The notes below the pieces were generated by a model. It was not told the DNA's origin, did no database searches, and saw only the letters and a list, made by a program, of their open reading frames with translations. From a virus: a stretch of DNA of 64,000 bases. Shown piece by piece: positions 34,067 to 42,792 of the stretch. The DNA lies in the IMG/VR virus record IMGVR_UViG_3300033233_000020, positions 1-64,000 of that record, one strand, 5' to 3'. Both the position numbers and the translations under genes were made by a program. The number at the start of each line of letters is the position of its first letter. Position 1 is the first letter of the stretch.

Positions 34067-35017
34067 TTATTTTGCGCCTGCTTGTTTTAGGAGCTGCTCT
34101 TGATAAGCCTTGATCATTTCAGGTGTCACATCTTCGCCACTAAAGTTCATAAGCCGAGGACCTTCTCCAAGGGCGTAAATGGGACCAGCGGGATTCAGTG
34201 CTGGATCTACTTGTGGTACCAATGGTGATGGCCCCATTGTGTACTCACCAGCTCCTCTAGACATACCGGGGAAAGTACGCTCCATTAGAGGATTAAAAGC
34301 AGGAGTAGGAACTTGACCTGTCTGTTTGTAAATGGTATCAAAACCAGACTGTCCAGTTTGAACTTTTGCAGCTAATTTAGGCTTAGCCTTGGCCCACATC
34401 TCCATCCCCATGTCACGAACGGAGTTCATTTCTTCTTGGGTCTTAGCTGCAGACCTAGCCGCCTCATAACGTAGCAACTCAGGGTCTTGAGCTGTTAATT
34501 GAGCAGTACGAGATAGTTCCTGTTGATACGCACGATCTGCAGGAGAGACTATACCAGGCTGTCCTGTAAAGGTGTTAAGGGAGTAACCAGCGTTTCCACC
34601 ACCTCCACCGCCCCCACCAGGTCTAGCTGCATCTGCAAGACGTAACTCAGCACGGCGATAGGATTCACCATCAGCACTAGGAGGAATAGAGCCAATCACA
34701 CCGCGATAGCGCCTTTGATTCGCAGCAACAGCAGTGGGACTAGAGCCAGCATACCCACGTGTCTGTGTAGAAAATTGATTTTGAATACTTGTTCCAAGAT
34801 TTTGTAAACTTGTAATGATATTATCGTTTGGGTTAAAAACTTTAGGCACGATATATGCAAGGTCCATTAGTGTTCCAACCGGCCCTAGCAATCCAGTCGC
34901 TCTGGGCACCCCACCTCCACTCTTAGGCATTGTTGTACGAGCGTTTAGACGTTGCCGTGCAATACTACCGGCATCGCGTCCACTGGGATTACGTAATAAA
35001 AAGTCAAGCGGGTTCAT
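34067..35017 (-). CDS. Virion-type protein with Gly run, 316 aa
   Basis: A Pro/Gly/Ala-rich protein with an eight-Gly run near residue 137. The first 60 residues include MNPLDFLLRNPSGRDAGSIA and an amphipathic TLMDLAYIV segment. There is no recognised domain. Placement between the SLT-like and M23 genes suggests an internal or tail component. Confidence 0.6.
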   Translation of the reverse strand: MNPLDFLLRNPSGRDAGSIARQRLNARTTMPKSGGGVPRATGLLGPVGTLMDLAYIVPKVFNPNDNIITSLQNLGTSIQNQFSTQTRGYAGSSPTAVAANQRRYRGVIGSIPPSADGESYRRAELRLADAARPGGGGGGGGNAGYSLNTFTGQPGIVSPADRAYQQELSRTAQLTAQDPELLRYEAARSAAKTQEEMNSVRDMGMEMWAKAKPKLAAKVQTGQSGFDTIYKQTGQVPTPAFNPLMERTFPGMSRGAGEYTMGPSPLVPQVDPALNPAGPIYALGEGPRLMNFSGEDVTPEMIKAYQEQLLKQAGAK

Positions 35018-35019
35018 GC

Positions 35020-35481
35020 TTATCTCCAGTTAAGGTTTAAGAAAATACTGGAACCAGTACTTACGTCAGCAGGGCCAGGCAGCGCCTGGATAAATTCAGC
35101 ACCGGAACGTTCGTAGCGATACCTGGCCTGGAACGGATCTTTGTAGTTGGGAACGTAAAGGATGTTGGCAAGTCGATTTGTCTCATAAAGATAAATCTCA
35201 TCCCATACCTTTAATGCTTCCTTGGCATTACTGGATCTGATCGTACGATCAACGTCACCAGCAATGTTCTCAATCCGAGTAGAAGGCGAAGTTGCTACTT
35301 CGGTTTTCTTCTCGGCTGTGTCGCAGCGACCAACCTGAATAATGATCTTATCGTAGAAATAAGAATCAGGTACCGTGTTTAAGGATTCCTCCAGGCGAGC
35401 ATAGTCACCCGCTGGTACAGAAACAACGTAATACCCCAAGTGGTATCTAACTCTACTTTTGTCGAAGTCAGATAAACGCAC
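35020..35481 (-). CDS. Hypothetical structural protein, possible connector
   Basis: A 153-residue protein beginning MRLSDFDKSRVRYHLGYYV. Size, charge and the VWDEIYLYETNRLANILYV segment recall head-completion/connector proteins, but no motif proves it. It ends two nucleotides before the next start. Confidence 0.55.
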   Translation of the reverse strand: MRLSDFDKSRVRYHLGYYVVSVPAGDYARLEESLNTVPDSYFYDKIIIQVGRCDTAEKKTEVATSPSTRIENIAGDVDRTIRSSNAKEALKVWDEIYLYETNRLANILYVPNYKDPFQARYRYERSGAEFIQALPGPADVSTGSSIFLNLNWR

Positions 35482-35516
35482 TTTTTGCCTTCAGTATTGT
35501 TTTATTATAAAAGCAC

Positions 35517-36158
35517 TTATCCAAGCAGGCCTTGTGTTGGTATTAACCTAGATAGCTCTTGGCTTAATAACTGTTGCGTCAATGAAGGTTGTTGGCTTTG
35601 ATTTAGTAATTGTTCAAATAAAGCGTATTGTAATTCTTGATCTTGACTGTCAGGCGCAGCAGATGGTGTGGCCGCCGCAGAAGCAGGAACAACGCTGGTA
35701 TTAGTAAGATCAGTTGCTTCCCCCAAGTTTTTCATGTGGCCATAACCTAATTCATATTTGTTATCTCCCGTTGTCCACGTAGCAAGATTACCATAACCAC
35801 CAGCATCTTTACGTGGGGTGAATTTAACGTCGCCCTCTACAAAAATTTCAGTCCCTTCTGCTCCAGCAAGATCACGTCCTCTGTGATTAGTAGAGGCACC
35901 AGGAATACCCGTATTCCTTGGACCAAATCCAGAAGTAACTGTCAACCCAGCGGCGGGATTTAATGTGATTTCTCCGTTCTTACCTTGAAGATATTTCGGT
36001 ACTCGATTAGCTCCTATCCTCACGCCCAGGAATTTGCTCTTATGGTATTTTGGGTTTTCGTATTCGCCGGTAAGTAGGTTCTTTACATACTCATGAAGGT
36101 GTGGACCACTAGAAACACCAGTGGAACCTAATTGCCCCAGTCTTGTGATATTCGCCAT
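35517..36158 (-). CDS. Circularly permuted M23 (LytM-like) peptidase
   Basis: A 213-residue protein with all M23 zinc-site parts in the wrong order. GSTGVSSGPHLHEYV (H20, H22), normally last, is at residues 11-25. SGFGPR and NHRGRDLAGAEGT (H92, D96), normally first, follow at 76-103, then GGYGNLATW and LGYGHM (H141). The C-terminal 60 residues are Gln/Ser-rich. It probably cleaves peptidoglycan cross-links during entry or assembly. The permutation keeps every ligand, so activity is plausible. Confidence 0.75.
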   Translation of the reverse strand: MANITRLGQLGSTGVSSGPHLHEYVKNLLTGEYENPKYHKSKFLGVRIGANRVPKYLQGKNGEITLNPAAGLTVTSGFGPRNTGIPGASTNHRGRDLAGAEGTEIFVEGDVKFTPRKDAGGYGNLATWTTGDNKYELGYGHMKNLGEATDLTNTSVVPASAAATPSAAPDSQDQELQYALFEQLLNQSQQPSLTQQLLSQELSRLIPTQGLLG

Positions 36159-36175
36159 ATATTAATTTTACCAAG

Positions 36176-36197
36176 AAAAAACCCCGGTCACCCAGGG
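36176..36197 (-). terminator. Rho-independent terminator
   Basis: Read leftward: CCCTGG-GTGA-CCGGGG-TTTTTT. Six pairs (one G-T wobble), a GNRA loop and a six-T run, between the HhH gene and the M23 gene. Confidence 0.75.
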
Positions 36198-36231
36198 CAA
36201 GTAATGCGCTAAAAGCGGAAAGGTAGATGTG

Positions 36232-36663
36232 TTAAACGCGGATCAGATCGGCTGCCATTACGGATTCCCAATCGACCCTTCTAATCTGTTTCAACTGCTC
36301 AAGACTGCTGAATTTCTCACCCGATAAAGAAAGTTGAAGATCTTTAATTTCTCGAGCAGTTTTTAGACCAATACCCTTAATATGGTCTGCAATCATTTGG
36401 GCTGTAGCACCGTTGATGTTAAGTCTTGTGTCGGGAGGGAAAGTACGAGGTGCTTCTTTAGATGCTCGATCTTTTACTTGAAGAGTTTTGACTTTTTGAG
36501 TCGCTTGCTCATCAGGAAGCAATTCGGTTTTGTACGCGGTATACAGGCGACCATCTTGGTCTTCGACCATGAACCAATCACCTGCATCCCACTCACTAAC
36601 AATTCTTACCCGTGCTCCAGTCTTTTTATGACGATGGAGAATTTCTTCGGTGCTAGTAGCCAT
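36232..36663 (-). CDS. Helix-hairpin-helix DNA-binding protein (ComEA-like)
   Basis: A 143-residue protein. The N-terminal 60 residues form an SH3-like beta unit (ARVRIVSEWDAGDWFMVEDQ). From about 80, LNINGATAQMIADHIKGIGL then TAREIKDLQ, and FSSLEQLKQI match the tandem HhH of ComEA-type proteins, with GIG binding DNA backbone. It lies next to capsid genes and is followed by a terminator. The start codon directly abuts a 10-bp hairpin. It may act on packaged or ejected DNA. Confidence 0.75.
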   Translation of the reverse strand: MATSTEEILHRHKKTGARVRIVSEWDAGDWFMVEDQDGRLYTAYKTELLPDEQATQKVKTLQVKDRASKEAPRTFPPDTRLNINGATAQMIADHIKGIGLKTAREIKDLQLSLSGEKFSSLEQLKQIRRVDWESVMAADLIRV

Positions 36664-36692
36664 AAGACCAGATCAATTAACAATCTGGTCTT
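36664..36692 (-). promoter_or_regulatory. 10-bp hairpin abutting the HhH start codon
   Basis: AAGACCAGAT/ATCTGGTCTT with a 9-nt loop, ending immediately before the ATG at 36663. It covers the place of a ribosome-binding site and lies 12 nt after the upstream structural gene's stop. Its role may be translation control, or termination without a T-run. Confidence 0.6.
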
Positions 36693-36704
36693 AGTTTAGC
36701 CTAA

Positions 36705-37499
36705 TCAGCTAACAGTGCGACCAGTTAAGTAGCCATCGATGTCTTCGTAGCCAGGTGCATCGTCAGGAACGATGTAGCAAACTTCGACACAGAGGTAACC
36801 AGTGCGGCCAGCAGTTGAGTCACCGCTGGAGATGTAGAAACCACCACCAGTTGCTGTGGCGTTACCAGAGGCCTTGGAGAAGACCTTAAAGGTAGTTGCG
36901 CTGGTATAGGTAGCATAAAGTCCGGTGACGGTCGCAGACTGGCCGGTAGCGGTCAGGATGGGCACGTTACCAAACGCTTGTACACCACCAGCGAACAAGA
37001 TCTCACCCACTTGACCACCAGAAACGGTAGAAGCAAGGTTGGCTTGTGCAGTAGGCTCACCGGAATAAGCAACAGGGCTACCAGCGTTGTCGCGGCCAAA
37101 GGAGATCACGTTGCCGGTGGCGGCATAGATACCAGAAGCAACACGACCATCACCCCAACCAGAAGCAACCGAAATTGCCGTACGATAAACGTAAGCAGAT
37201 TGGGTGGCGTTACCAGAGATCACCATTCCGGTGATGTCGGTACGGGTATCATCTTGCCGATAAGGCGAAGGGATGATAACAGAAGCAGTGGAGACAGGAC
37301 CGCTGCCAGAGGTTGCCGTCACAGGAACGTAACCACGAGCCTGGAAGTAACGATAACCAGGGATAGCCAGCACCGAAGTGGGGCCACCTTTGGAAGAATC
37401 GTCAGTACCGTTTTGGGTATTGTCAATATTCTTATACCAGCTATTCAGGGGTTCAGCCCAGTTGCCGGGAAAGATTTTTTTAGCTGAAAGATAGGACAT
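36705..37499 (-). CDS. Beta-rich capsid-associated protein
   Basis: A 264-residue Gly/Ala/Thr-rich protein (MVISGNATQSAYVYRTAISV, then GEILFAGGVQAFGNVP) directly downstream of the major capsid gene. It has a strong AGGAGG six nucleotides before ATG 37499, implying high expression. A decoration or cement protein is likely; no family is recognised. Confidence 0.65.
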   Translation of the reverse strand: MSYLSAKKIFPGNWAEPLNSWYKNIDNTQNGTDDSSKGGPTSVLAIPGYRYFQARGYVPVTATSGSGPVSTASVIIPSPYRQDDTRTDITGMVISGNATQSAYVYRTAISVASGWGDGRVASGIYAATGNVISFGRDNAGSPVAYSGEPTAQANLASTVSGGQVGEILFAGGVQAFGNVPILTATGQSATVTGLYATYTSATTFKVFSKASGNATATGGGFYISSGDSTAGRTGYLCVEVCYIVPDDAPGYEDIDGYLTGRTVS

Positions 37500-37528
37500 T
37501 TATTCCTCCTAATGTAATTTATTTTTTA

Positions 37529-38680
37529 TCAGACGTCGCCGTCGTCTTGCAGGAAGCTGAACGCAGTGGTAATGAAGTCCTTGTTCAGAATCTCAAAACC
37601 AGCGTACAGTTGCCAAATCAGAATGATAAATCGGCTGAAGTCATCGTTATTGTTGATGAGGACTTGAGCATTCGGGCCACCGATACCCACGCCAACTGCT
37701 TGAGGACCGAAGAAGTAACCTTGAGCGACTTCGTAGGTACCTGCGCCAGGGGTAGTGCCCAGGGTAGCAGCTTGGTTCTTGGTTGGGAAGTTGGTGGATT
37801 CGAAGAACTTCACACCTTCAAACTGAACGCCAGTAGGCATCACAGGTTCACCGGCAAGGAAGTAACCTTGACCAGCTTGAGGACCTTGGAAGAAGCTAGC
37901 GTTGTTAGGCATCATGGGGTTACCCATGTACATGCCTTGACCAGGATTACCGGAGTAACGTGCAATCTCGCGGAAGTCAGGGTCACGACGCAGATGCATC
38001 ATGAACGTGGGGTCGCAAATACAACGATACAGACCATCAGCGAAGGTAGGAACGTTGCGCTTACGCAGGTCCTTAACAACGGTCAGAAGGTCGGTACGAA
38101 CTTGGAACTGCTGAACGTTAGCAGTGTACTCGCCTGCGGTGTAAGAAGGGTTCTTGGTCTTGTTACCAGGGAAGTAGTAACCACCTTGGCTAGAAGATGC
38201 GGGACCATTTGCTTCTGCCTTGGACAGTTCGTCAAGGAAGACGCGGTCACGCCAGCGGCGGTAGTCGTCGAGCAGGGTCAGTGAACCGATGCTCTGGTGG
38301 AACATATTCAGGTTACCGGTGTCCAGCAGCATGCGCTGGGCGGTAATCAGAGTTTCACGAGCAATCTTAAAGGTGCTGGGCTGAGTCGGATCGCCGGGGT
38401 CAGCAGGACCGGTGTATTCCTTAAGCACCACAAGGACTTTCTCCTTGGTGATGTTACGGCTGTTGGCGGTACCGATGGTCTGGTCAGCGATGCGTTCGCG
38501 GCTGTCCTTAGTACCAGGGCTGCCCCAGAACTTGTAACGGTCGAGCTGAACAGTTTGGCCAGGCTGGGAAGTAAAGTCGTGGACAACCACGGGCTCTACA
38601 GCCATCTCGCAAATGTAAGCAGGGTGGGGGCGGTAAAGTTCCGCGCCCAGAATCTTAGGAAAGTCTGTATCAAGAAACAC
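37529..38680 (-). CDS. Major capsid protein
   Basis: A 383-residue protein starting at GTG 38680 with GGAGG ten bases upstream. Its place after the portal and scaffold genes, its size, the VEPVVVHDFTSQPGQTVQLD N-arm-like start and the MMHLRRDPDFREIARYSGNPG segment suit a HK97-fold capsid of a cyanophage type. I cannot prove the fold by eye. A linker rich in Gly/Met (MYMGNPMMPNNASFF) is unusual. Confidence 0.75.
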   Translation of the reverse strand: MFLDTDFPKILGAELYRPHPAYICEMAVEPVVVHDFTSQPGQTVQLDRYKFWGSPGTKDSRERIADQTIGTANSRNITKEKVLVVLKEYTGPADPGDPTQPSTFKIARETLITAQRMLLDTGNLNMFHQSIGSLTLLDDYRRWRDRVFLDELSKAEANGPASSSQGGYYFPGNKTKNPSYTAGEYTANVQQFQVRTDLLTVVKDLRKRNVPTFADGLYRCICDPTFMMHLRRDPDFREIARYSGNPGQGMYMGNPMMPNNASFFQGPQAGQGYFLAGEPVMPTGVQFEGVKFFESTNFPTKNQAATLGTTPGAGTYEVAQGYFFGPQAVGVGIGGPNAQVLINNNDDFSRFIILIWQLYAGFEILNKDFITTAFSFLQDDGDV

Positions 38681-38790
38681 TTTCTTTTATCCTCCAGTGT
38701 CGCTGTGGACGATTATTTTATCGGGGAAAGATTCAGACACAAGTGTCTTATCTAACATAAATTTTAGCAGGCGCTAATTTACTAAGTAAA

Positions 38791-39378
38791 TCAAGCGTAT
38801 TGCAGGCCAGAAATAGACCGCGTTGGGATAGATCGCCGGGCGCCAGGCATGTTGCTGGATTGATAAGCTTCTGGGTCAGCAATTCCTTGTTGGAAACCAG
38901 GCGTACCCATCTCACCAATTGCACCACCAAGGGCAATGCCACCTAAGCCAGCTAAGCCAGCGGAAAGAGGTACAGCGGCGGCGGCGGCACCAGGAAATGC
39001 TGCTGCGTTTAAAGTAGCCGGCAATCCCAATAGATTTGTTCTAGCAATATTGCCCACAGTCTTGGGATCGTATAAAGTTGCGGCTTGGCCACGACTCATA
39101 TATTCAGGACTGTTAACAATTCCTTGATTAACACGTTCCCTAATAGAACGATTAGATTGTCCCATAGACTTATTCAAGCCCTTTTCAACTAATCCTGGAA
39201 GGGCTTGTCCATACTTACCAGCAAGTACGCGGGCACCCATCAAACCTGCTGCTCCTCCAAGGCCGCCTGCAATTGCAGCTAGTCCAGCAGAACCAGGATC
39301 TTCACCTTGAGAAAGAGCGTACCCACCCGTGGCTAGGCCAGCGGCAGCGGGTACGCCATACCTAAGATATTGGCGCAT
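38791..39378 (-). CDS. Gly/Ala-rich membrane-active virion protein
   Basis: A 195-residue protein with several small-residue hydrophobic helices (AAAGLATGGYALSQG, AIAGGLGGAAGLMGARV, AAAAVPLSAGLAGLGGIALG). Such composition is typical of ejected membrane-penetrating proteins. It lies between scaffold and capsid genes; a similar style recurs at 47401-50934. Confidence 0.6.
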   Translation of the reverse strand: MRQYLRYGVPAAAGLATGGYALSQGEDPGSAGLAAIAGGLGGAAGLMGARVLAGKYGQALPGLVEKGLNKSMGQSNRSIRERVNQGIVNSPEYMSRGQAATLYDPKTVGNIARTNLLGLPATLNAAAFPGAAAAAVPLSAGLAGLGGIALGGAIGEMGTPGFQQGIADPEAYQSSNMPGARRSIPTRSISGLQYA

Positions 39379-39382
39379 GGCC

Positions 39383-40336
39383 TCACTCCATCACAAACAG
39401 TTTGTTTGCAACAGCTTGAGCAGGAGCTTGGTTGATAACGCGCCAGGCGTTAGCAGGATCACGATCCATTACTTCCTTAAAAGTACCCCAGAAATCCTGG
39501 GACTGTTGAGGAGAAGATGCAGCAGGAGGTGCAGGGAACTGACCCATTTGTTGCATGGGAGCTCGCGTAGGATAACCAACCGTTTCCAGTTGACCTTCGT
39601 TTTCGTACACAGGGTACGGACCTTCAGGACCAAAGAACTTCAGCGTGTAATCGCTGAGCACATCAGGGTTAGTAAGGATCTCGTTATATGCAAGATTCTC
39701 TTGATGCTCATTAACAGAAAACCGGGCGTAACCAGTCAACGTATTAGTTGCTTCGTGGCCCCATGCCACTGCGCTGTCCAGCATTGCTTCCAGGTTTAGC
39801 GCGTACTGGTTTAGTACTGCCGGAGCTTCCGTTCCGTACGCGTCGACCACCATCCGGCTTTCCGGACTCCACTGGAGCACTTCCGCTACCTCGGCCAAGG
39901 AGGGACTCGAGGAAGTTTGGGAATAGTTGGGCGAGTAGGTCTGGTTTGTTTGCCAGGTCTGCGGAGCCGATTGTTGCGTAGCTGGGCTGCTGACTTGTCC
40001 GTAGTTGGCCGGGATAAACTGAGTCGGACTGGCTTGTTGCGAGTACTGTCCCTGGAATGGGGATGGCACCGGGCTCCCCAGTAGGTTCACTACTTTGTTG
40101 AATGCCGACTCCCATGGGTTGCCGTTCTGTTCCGCCGGTTGGGATTGGGGGGCGTACTGAGTAGGCGCTGATTGGTAACTGGTAACCCCCTGAGGTGCCA
40201 TCTGGGGCACTGCTTGGGGATAGGCTGTTCCCACTTGGTAAGGAGCCACTGGTGACGCTTGGGTCACGTAGCTGCTTGGAGCCACTGCTGGTGCTTGGCT
40301 CATCTGTGGGATCGATTGGACGGTAGCGTCCTGCAT
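39383..40336 (-). CDS. Scaffolding protein candidate, overlaps portal gene
   Basis: A 317-residue protein. The first 140 residues are Pro/Gln/Ser-rich and disordered (MQDATVQSIPQMSQAPAVAP). The second half is helical and charged. AAGGAG lies 9 nt before ATG 40336, so the start is credible. Order portal-scaffold-capsid and composition support a scaffold role. Its 5' 593 nt overlap the 3' end of the portal frame in a different phase. Confidence 0.6.
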   Translation of the reverse strand: MQDATVQSIPQMSQAPAVAPSSYVTQASPVAPYQVGTAYPQAVPQMAPQGVTSYQSAPTQYAPQSQPAEQNGNPWESAFNKVVNLLGSPVPSPFQGQYSQQASPTQFIPANYGQVSSPATQQSAPQTWQTNQTYSPNYSQTSSSPSLAEVAEVLQWSPESRMVVDAYGTEAPAVLNQYALNLEAMLDSAVAWGHEATNTLTGYARFSVNEHQENLAYNEILTNPDVLSDYTLKFFGPEGPYPVYENEGQLETVGYPTRAPMQQMGQFPAPPAASSPQQSQDFWGTFKEVMDRDPANAWRVINQAPAQAVANKLFVME

Positions 40337-42083
40337 AACTCATCTCCTTTTGTAAAGCTTCTAGTGTTCGATACAGATAGGGCGTCAGATCTAGACGAGG
40401 GTCCGCAGCCATTGGAAGATCCGGAGCTTGCGGGTGAGGGGTCTGCATCATGCCCCCCACGAGACGAGATAGTTGGGAGAAAGCTCCCTGCAACTCGTTT
40501 ACCATCCTGAACGGGAACCCAGATAACATCTCGGCCCGTTCCTCATCTGTTTTTGAAGGGAAGAGGTACTTCAATGCTTCAATGCTATCAACACCTAATT
40601 CCTGAAGGTTTCTAACAACAATTGAGTTGTTCAAGATGTCCTGCGTAGATTCTTCATAAACAGGTCCCATCCAACGCCAGAACACTGTAATGTCACCGTC
40701 AGGAATAAGTCCTTTGACACCAGGGGGAACCATCTTTGCTTCCACCAGGGCCATCATTATCTTCTTCAGTTGCTCGTTGTATTGCTTTAATGCATCTTCA
40801 TAAGCAGCCTCCTCTTCTGGACTAACACCTGCTTCTGGCTGAATAGGCTTCTCAAAACCTGCAGCATTAGCAAGCGTATCTTTAAACAGTTGCTCCTCCT
40901 GGTAGATAATCAACTCAAGGCAACGAGCGATACCGTGACTATAGATAGCATTGGCCTTCTTTTTAGATGTGGCTGATACGCGACCAAACAGTGACTTGTA
41001 TTCTGTTGCAGTAACACCAGCGGAAATTGAAAGCTCGTCTACACCGCCAAGCGAGGTACGAATCTCCTCTCGGTACTGACGAATAAAAGCATTTTGATCT
41101 CCACTGATTGCATCTGGAACAATGTAACCAACTCGGTCATTTGGTTCCAGGTTTGCAATAATACGTGGTACTCGCAGTTGGCCATCAACACCACGGCTAA
41201 TGGGATCTGCTTTAAACGTAGACCTAGTTAAATTAGCAGGACTAGAGAAGCCAGAGTTAGCAGCAATAGAAGGACGTTGAACAACTGAGTCACCACCAGC
41301 TTCTATGAGGTCAGTCTTGGGTCTAGAAGAAAGTAGGGTTGGGTTACCAAAGAACTGAATGTTCTTGCGCATATTACGCACCAATTCATCATGCGTGACA
41401 ATGTGATTCGCCATTGAATCAAAATCACCGCTTCCCTCCATTGAGAAGCCCTTAGGATTATTGAGAATCTCTACGCAGGGAATAAAACGCAACGTATTGG
41501 TAAACTTCTTTGTCTTACCAGGAATCATGTAGTTGATGTTGTCAAAAGACATCTCACCTTCTGAGTGAGTCTCTTCAATTACATCACGTTTAATTGAAAG
41601 TCTTATGTATCGCTTTGATCCTGGGGCCTCGCCGGAATTGATATCGTTCAGGTTGTTAGTGCCAATATCTGCGCCAAAACCATTCCCTCTCCGCACCTTA
41701 TAGCTATAGATGATCACAACTTCTTCTAGCTCTCCGTCTACGTTGTAAAACGTACGATACTCATGAGACCTGAAGTAGTAAAGGCGATAATTTGACTTAG
41801 TAGGACGAACGTAAAATAAACCCTTACCATCGGCAATAAAATAATCCCAAATGGAATCAAGCCGAGTATCTAGCTTGTTGTATTTTAAAACGCGATCAAT
41901 AAAGTCTTTTCGTTGGTTACCAAAATTGTCCTGTGAAGGAAAAAATTCAACTCCTTGGCGGATACCAAAAAGTTTCATCTGTGCAATATGAGAAGCAACA
42001 ATACCAGAATCAACGACCGCGTTCCCATCGCGCTCAATGTAAGCGTCAATGATTTCCTTGAGTCGACTGTTAGCGTTCGCCAT
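39744..42083 (-). CDS. Portal protein with C-terminal extension in dual-coding region
   Basis: A 779-residue protein. The first about 580 residues have a usual portal length, with SIWDYFIADGKGLFYVRPTK, YYFRSHEYRTFYNVDGELEE and a long helical stem region (EAALEY-like, AYEDALKQYNEQLKKIMMAL). The last 198 residues are Ser/Pro/Gly-rich and lie entirely within the overlap with the scaffold candidate. The portal forms the DNA gate at one capsid vertex and docks the terminase encoded upstream at 43298. Confidence 0.8.
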   Translation of the reverse strand: MANANSRLKEIIDAYIERDGNAVVDSGIVASHIAQMKLFGIRQGVEFFPSQDNFGNQRKDFIDRVLKYNKLDTRLDSIWDYFIADGKGLFYVRPTKSNYRLYYFRSHEYRTFYNVDGELEEVVIIYSYKVRRGNGFGADIGTNNLNDINSGEAPGSKRYIRLSIKRDVIEETHSEGEMSFDNINYMIPGKTKKFTNTLRFIPCVEILNNPKGFSMEGSGDFDSMANHIVTHDELVRNMRKNIQFFGNPTLLSSRPKTDLIEAGGDSVVQRPSIAANSGFSSPANLTRSTFKADPISRGVDGQLRVPRIIANLEPNDRVGYIVPDAISGDQNAFIRQYREEIRTSLGGVDELSISAGVTATEYKSLFGRVSATSKKKANAIYSHGIARCLELIIYQEEQLFKDTLANAAGFEKPIQPEAGVSPEEEAAYEDALKQYNEQLKKIMMALVEAKMVPPGVKGLIPDGDITVFWRWMGPVYEESTQDILNNSIVVRNLQELGVDSIEALKYLFPSKTDEERAEMLSGFPFRMVNELQGAFSQLSRLVGGMMQTPHPQAPDLPMAADPRLDLTPYLYRTLEALQKEMSYAGRYRPIDPTDEPSTSSGSKQLRDPSVTSGSLPSGNSLSPSSAPDGTSGGYQLPISAYSVRPPIPTGGTERQPMGVGIQQSSEPTGEPGAIPIPGTVLATSQSDSVYPGQLRTSQQPSYATIGSADLANKPDLLAQLFPNFLESLLGRGSGSAPVESGKPDGGRRVRNGSSGSTKPVRAKPGSNAGQRSGMGPRSN

Positions 42084-42143
42084 TAACTATTTATCGCCCT
42101 TGATTTTTATATCTTAACAGATTAAAGAAAGTAAATTACTAAA

Positions 42144-42776
42144 TCAAGAAACGGTTTTTCTGTTGAAACCCGCTTGCTTGGTTTGCTGCATATTTGTCAT
42201 TGCTTGTATGTAACGACCAATTGGATTCCCTGTGCCAGAAATTAAAAGCTCTTCCGTCTCTGCTGGTTGTTGTGATACGTTGTCTACTTTGTCTTTATTT
42301 TGCATGTTTGTTAGTGCTTGTACGTAGCGACCAAATGAATTCCCTGTACCAGAAAGTAAAGGCTCTTCCGTCTCTGCTGGTTGCTGTGCTGCGTTGCTTT
42401 GTTGATTTATATTTTGCATATTTTCTATTCCTTGTGTGTAGCGGGTAAAAGGCTCTCCAGGGCCTGCAAAAGGATTAAATACTGTAGACATAGATGCTAC
42501 ATTTCCTATATTCATCGCTGGTTGACCCATTGCTTGAGGTCCAAATACAGCTCCTGGATTTGATTCCATGACATCACGAAGATTTTTTATCCGTTGCCCA
42601 GTTGGAGTGTTATCCATTCCACGACGCCAAAGTTGATTAACCCCTGGCTGCTGCCCTGGTGGGAAAGGATCCCGTGTCCATGTACCCGCAACTGTAGTAT
42701 CCGGTGCACCGGCATTCCCAATATATCCAGCTTGAACACTCTTTTGCAATGGATTGGAATTAAACATTTTTTTCAA
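42144..42776 (-). CDS. Protein with tandem SGTGNxxGRYxQAxTNMQ repeats
   Basis: A 210-residue protein. Two clear C-terminal repeats of about 38 residues begin AETEEPLLSGTGNSFGRYVQ and AETEELLISGTGNPIGRYIQ, with a degenerate third copy before them (GPGEPFTRYTQGIENMQN). The DNA shows the matching repeated CTTCCGTCTCTGCTGGTTG. No family is recognised; it sits between portal and regulatory genes and may be a virion protein. Confidence 0.65.
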   Translation of the reverse strand: MKKMFNSNPLQKSVQAGYIGNAGAPDTTVAGTWTRDPFPPGQQPGVNQLWRRGMDNTPTGQRIKNLRDVMESNPGAVFGPQAMGQPAMNIGNVASMSTVFNPFAGPGEPFTRYTQGIENMQNINQQSNAAQQPAETEEPLLSGTGNSFGRYVQALTNMQNKDKVDNVSQQPAETEELLISGTGNPIGRYIQAMTNMQQTKQAGFNRKTVS

Positions 42777-42792
42777 ACCTGTTGTTTTTATT

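Noticed and set aside
37547-38284. Plus-strand frame of 245 residues antisense to the capsid gene
   Set aside because: Mirror of a GC-biased capsid gene; no start signal or recognisable protein.
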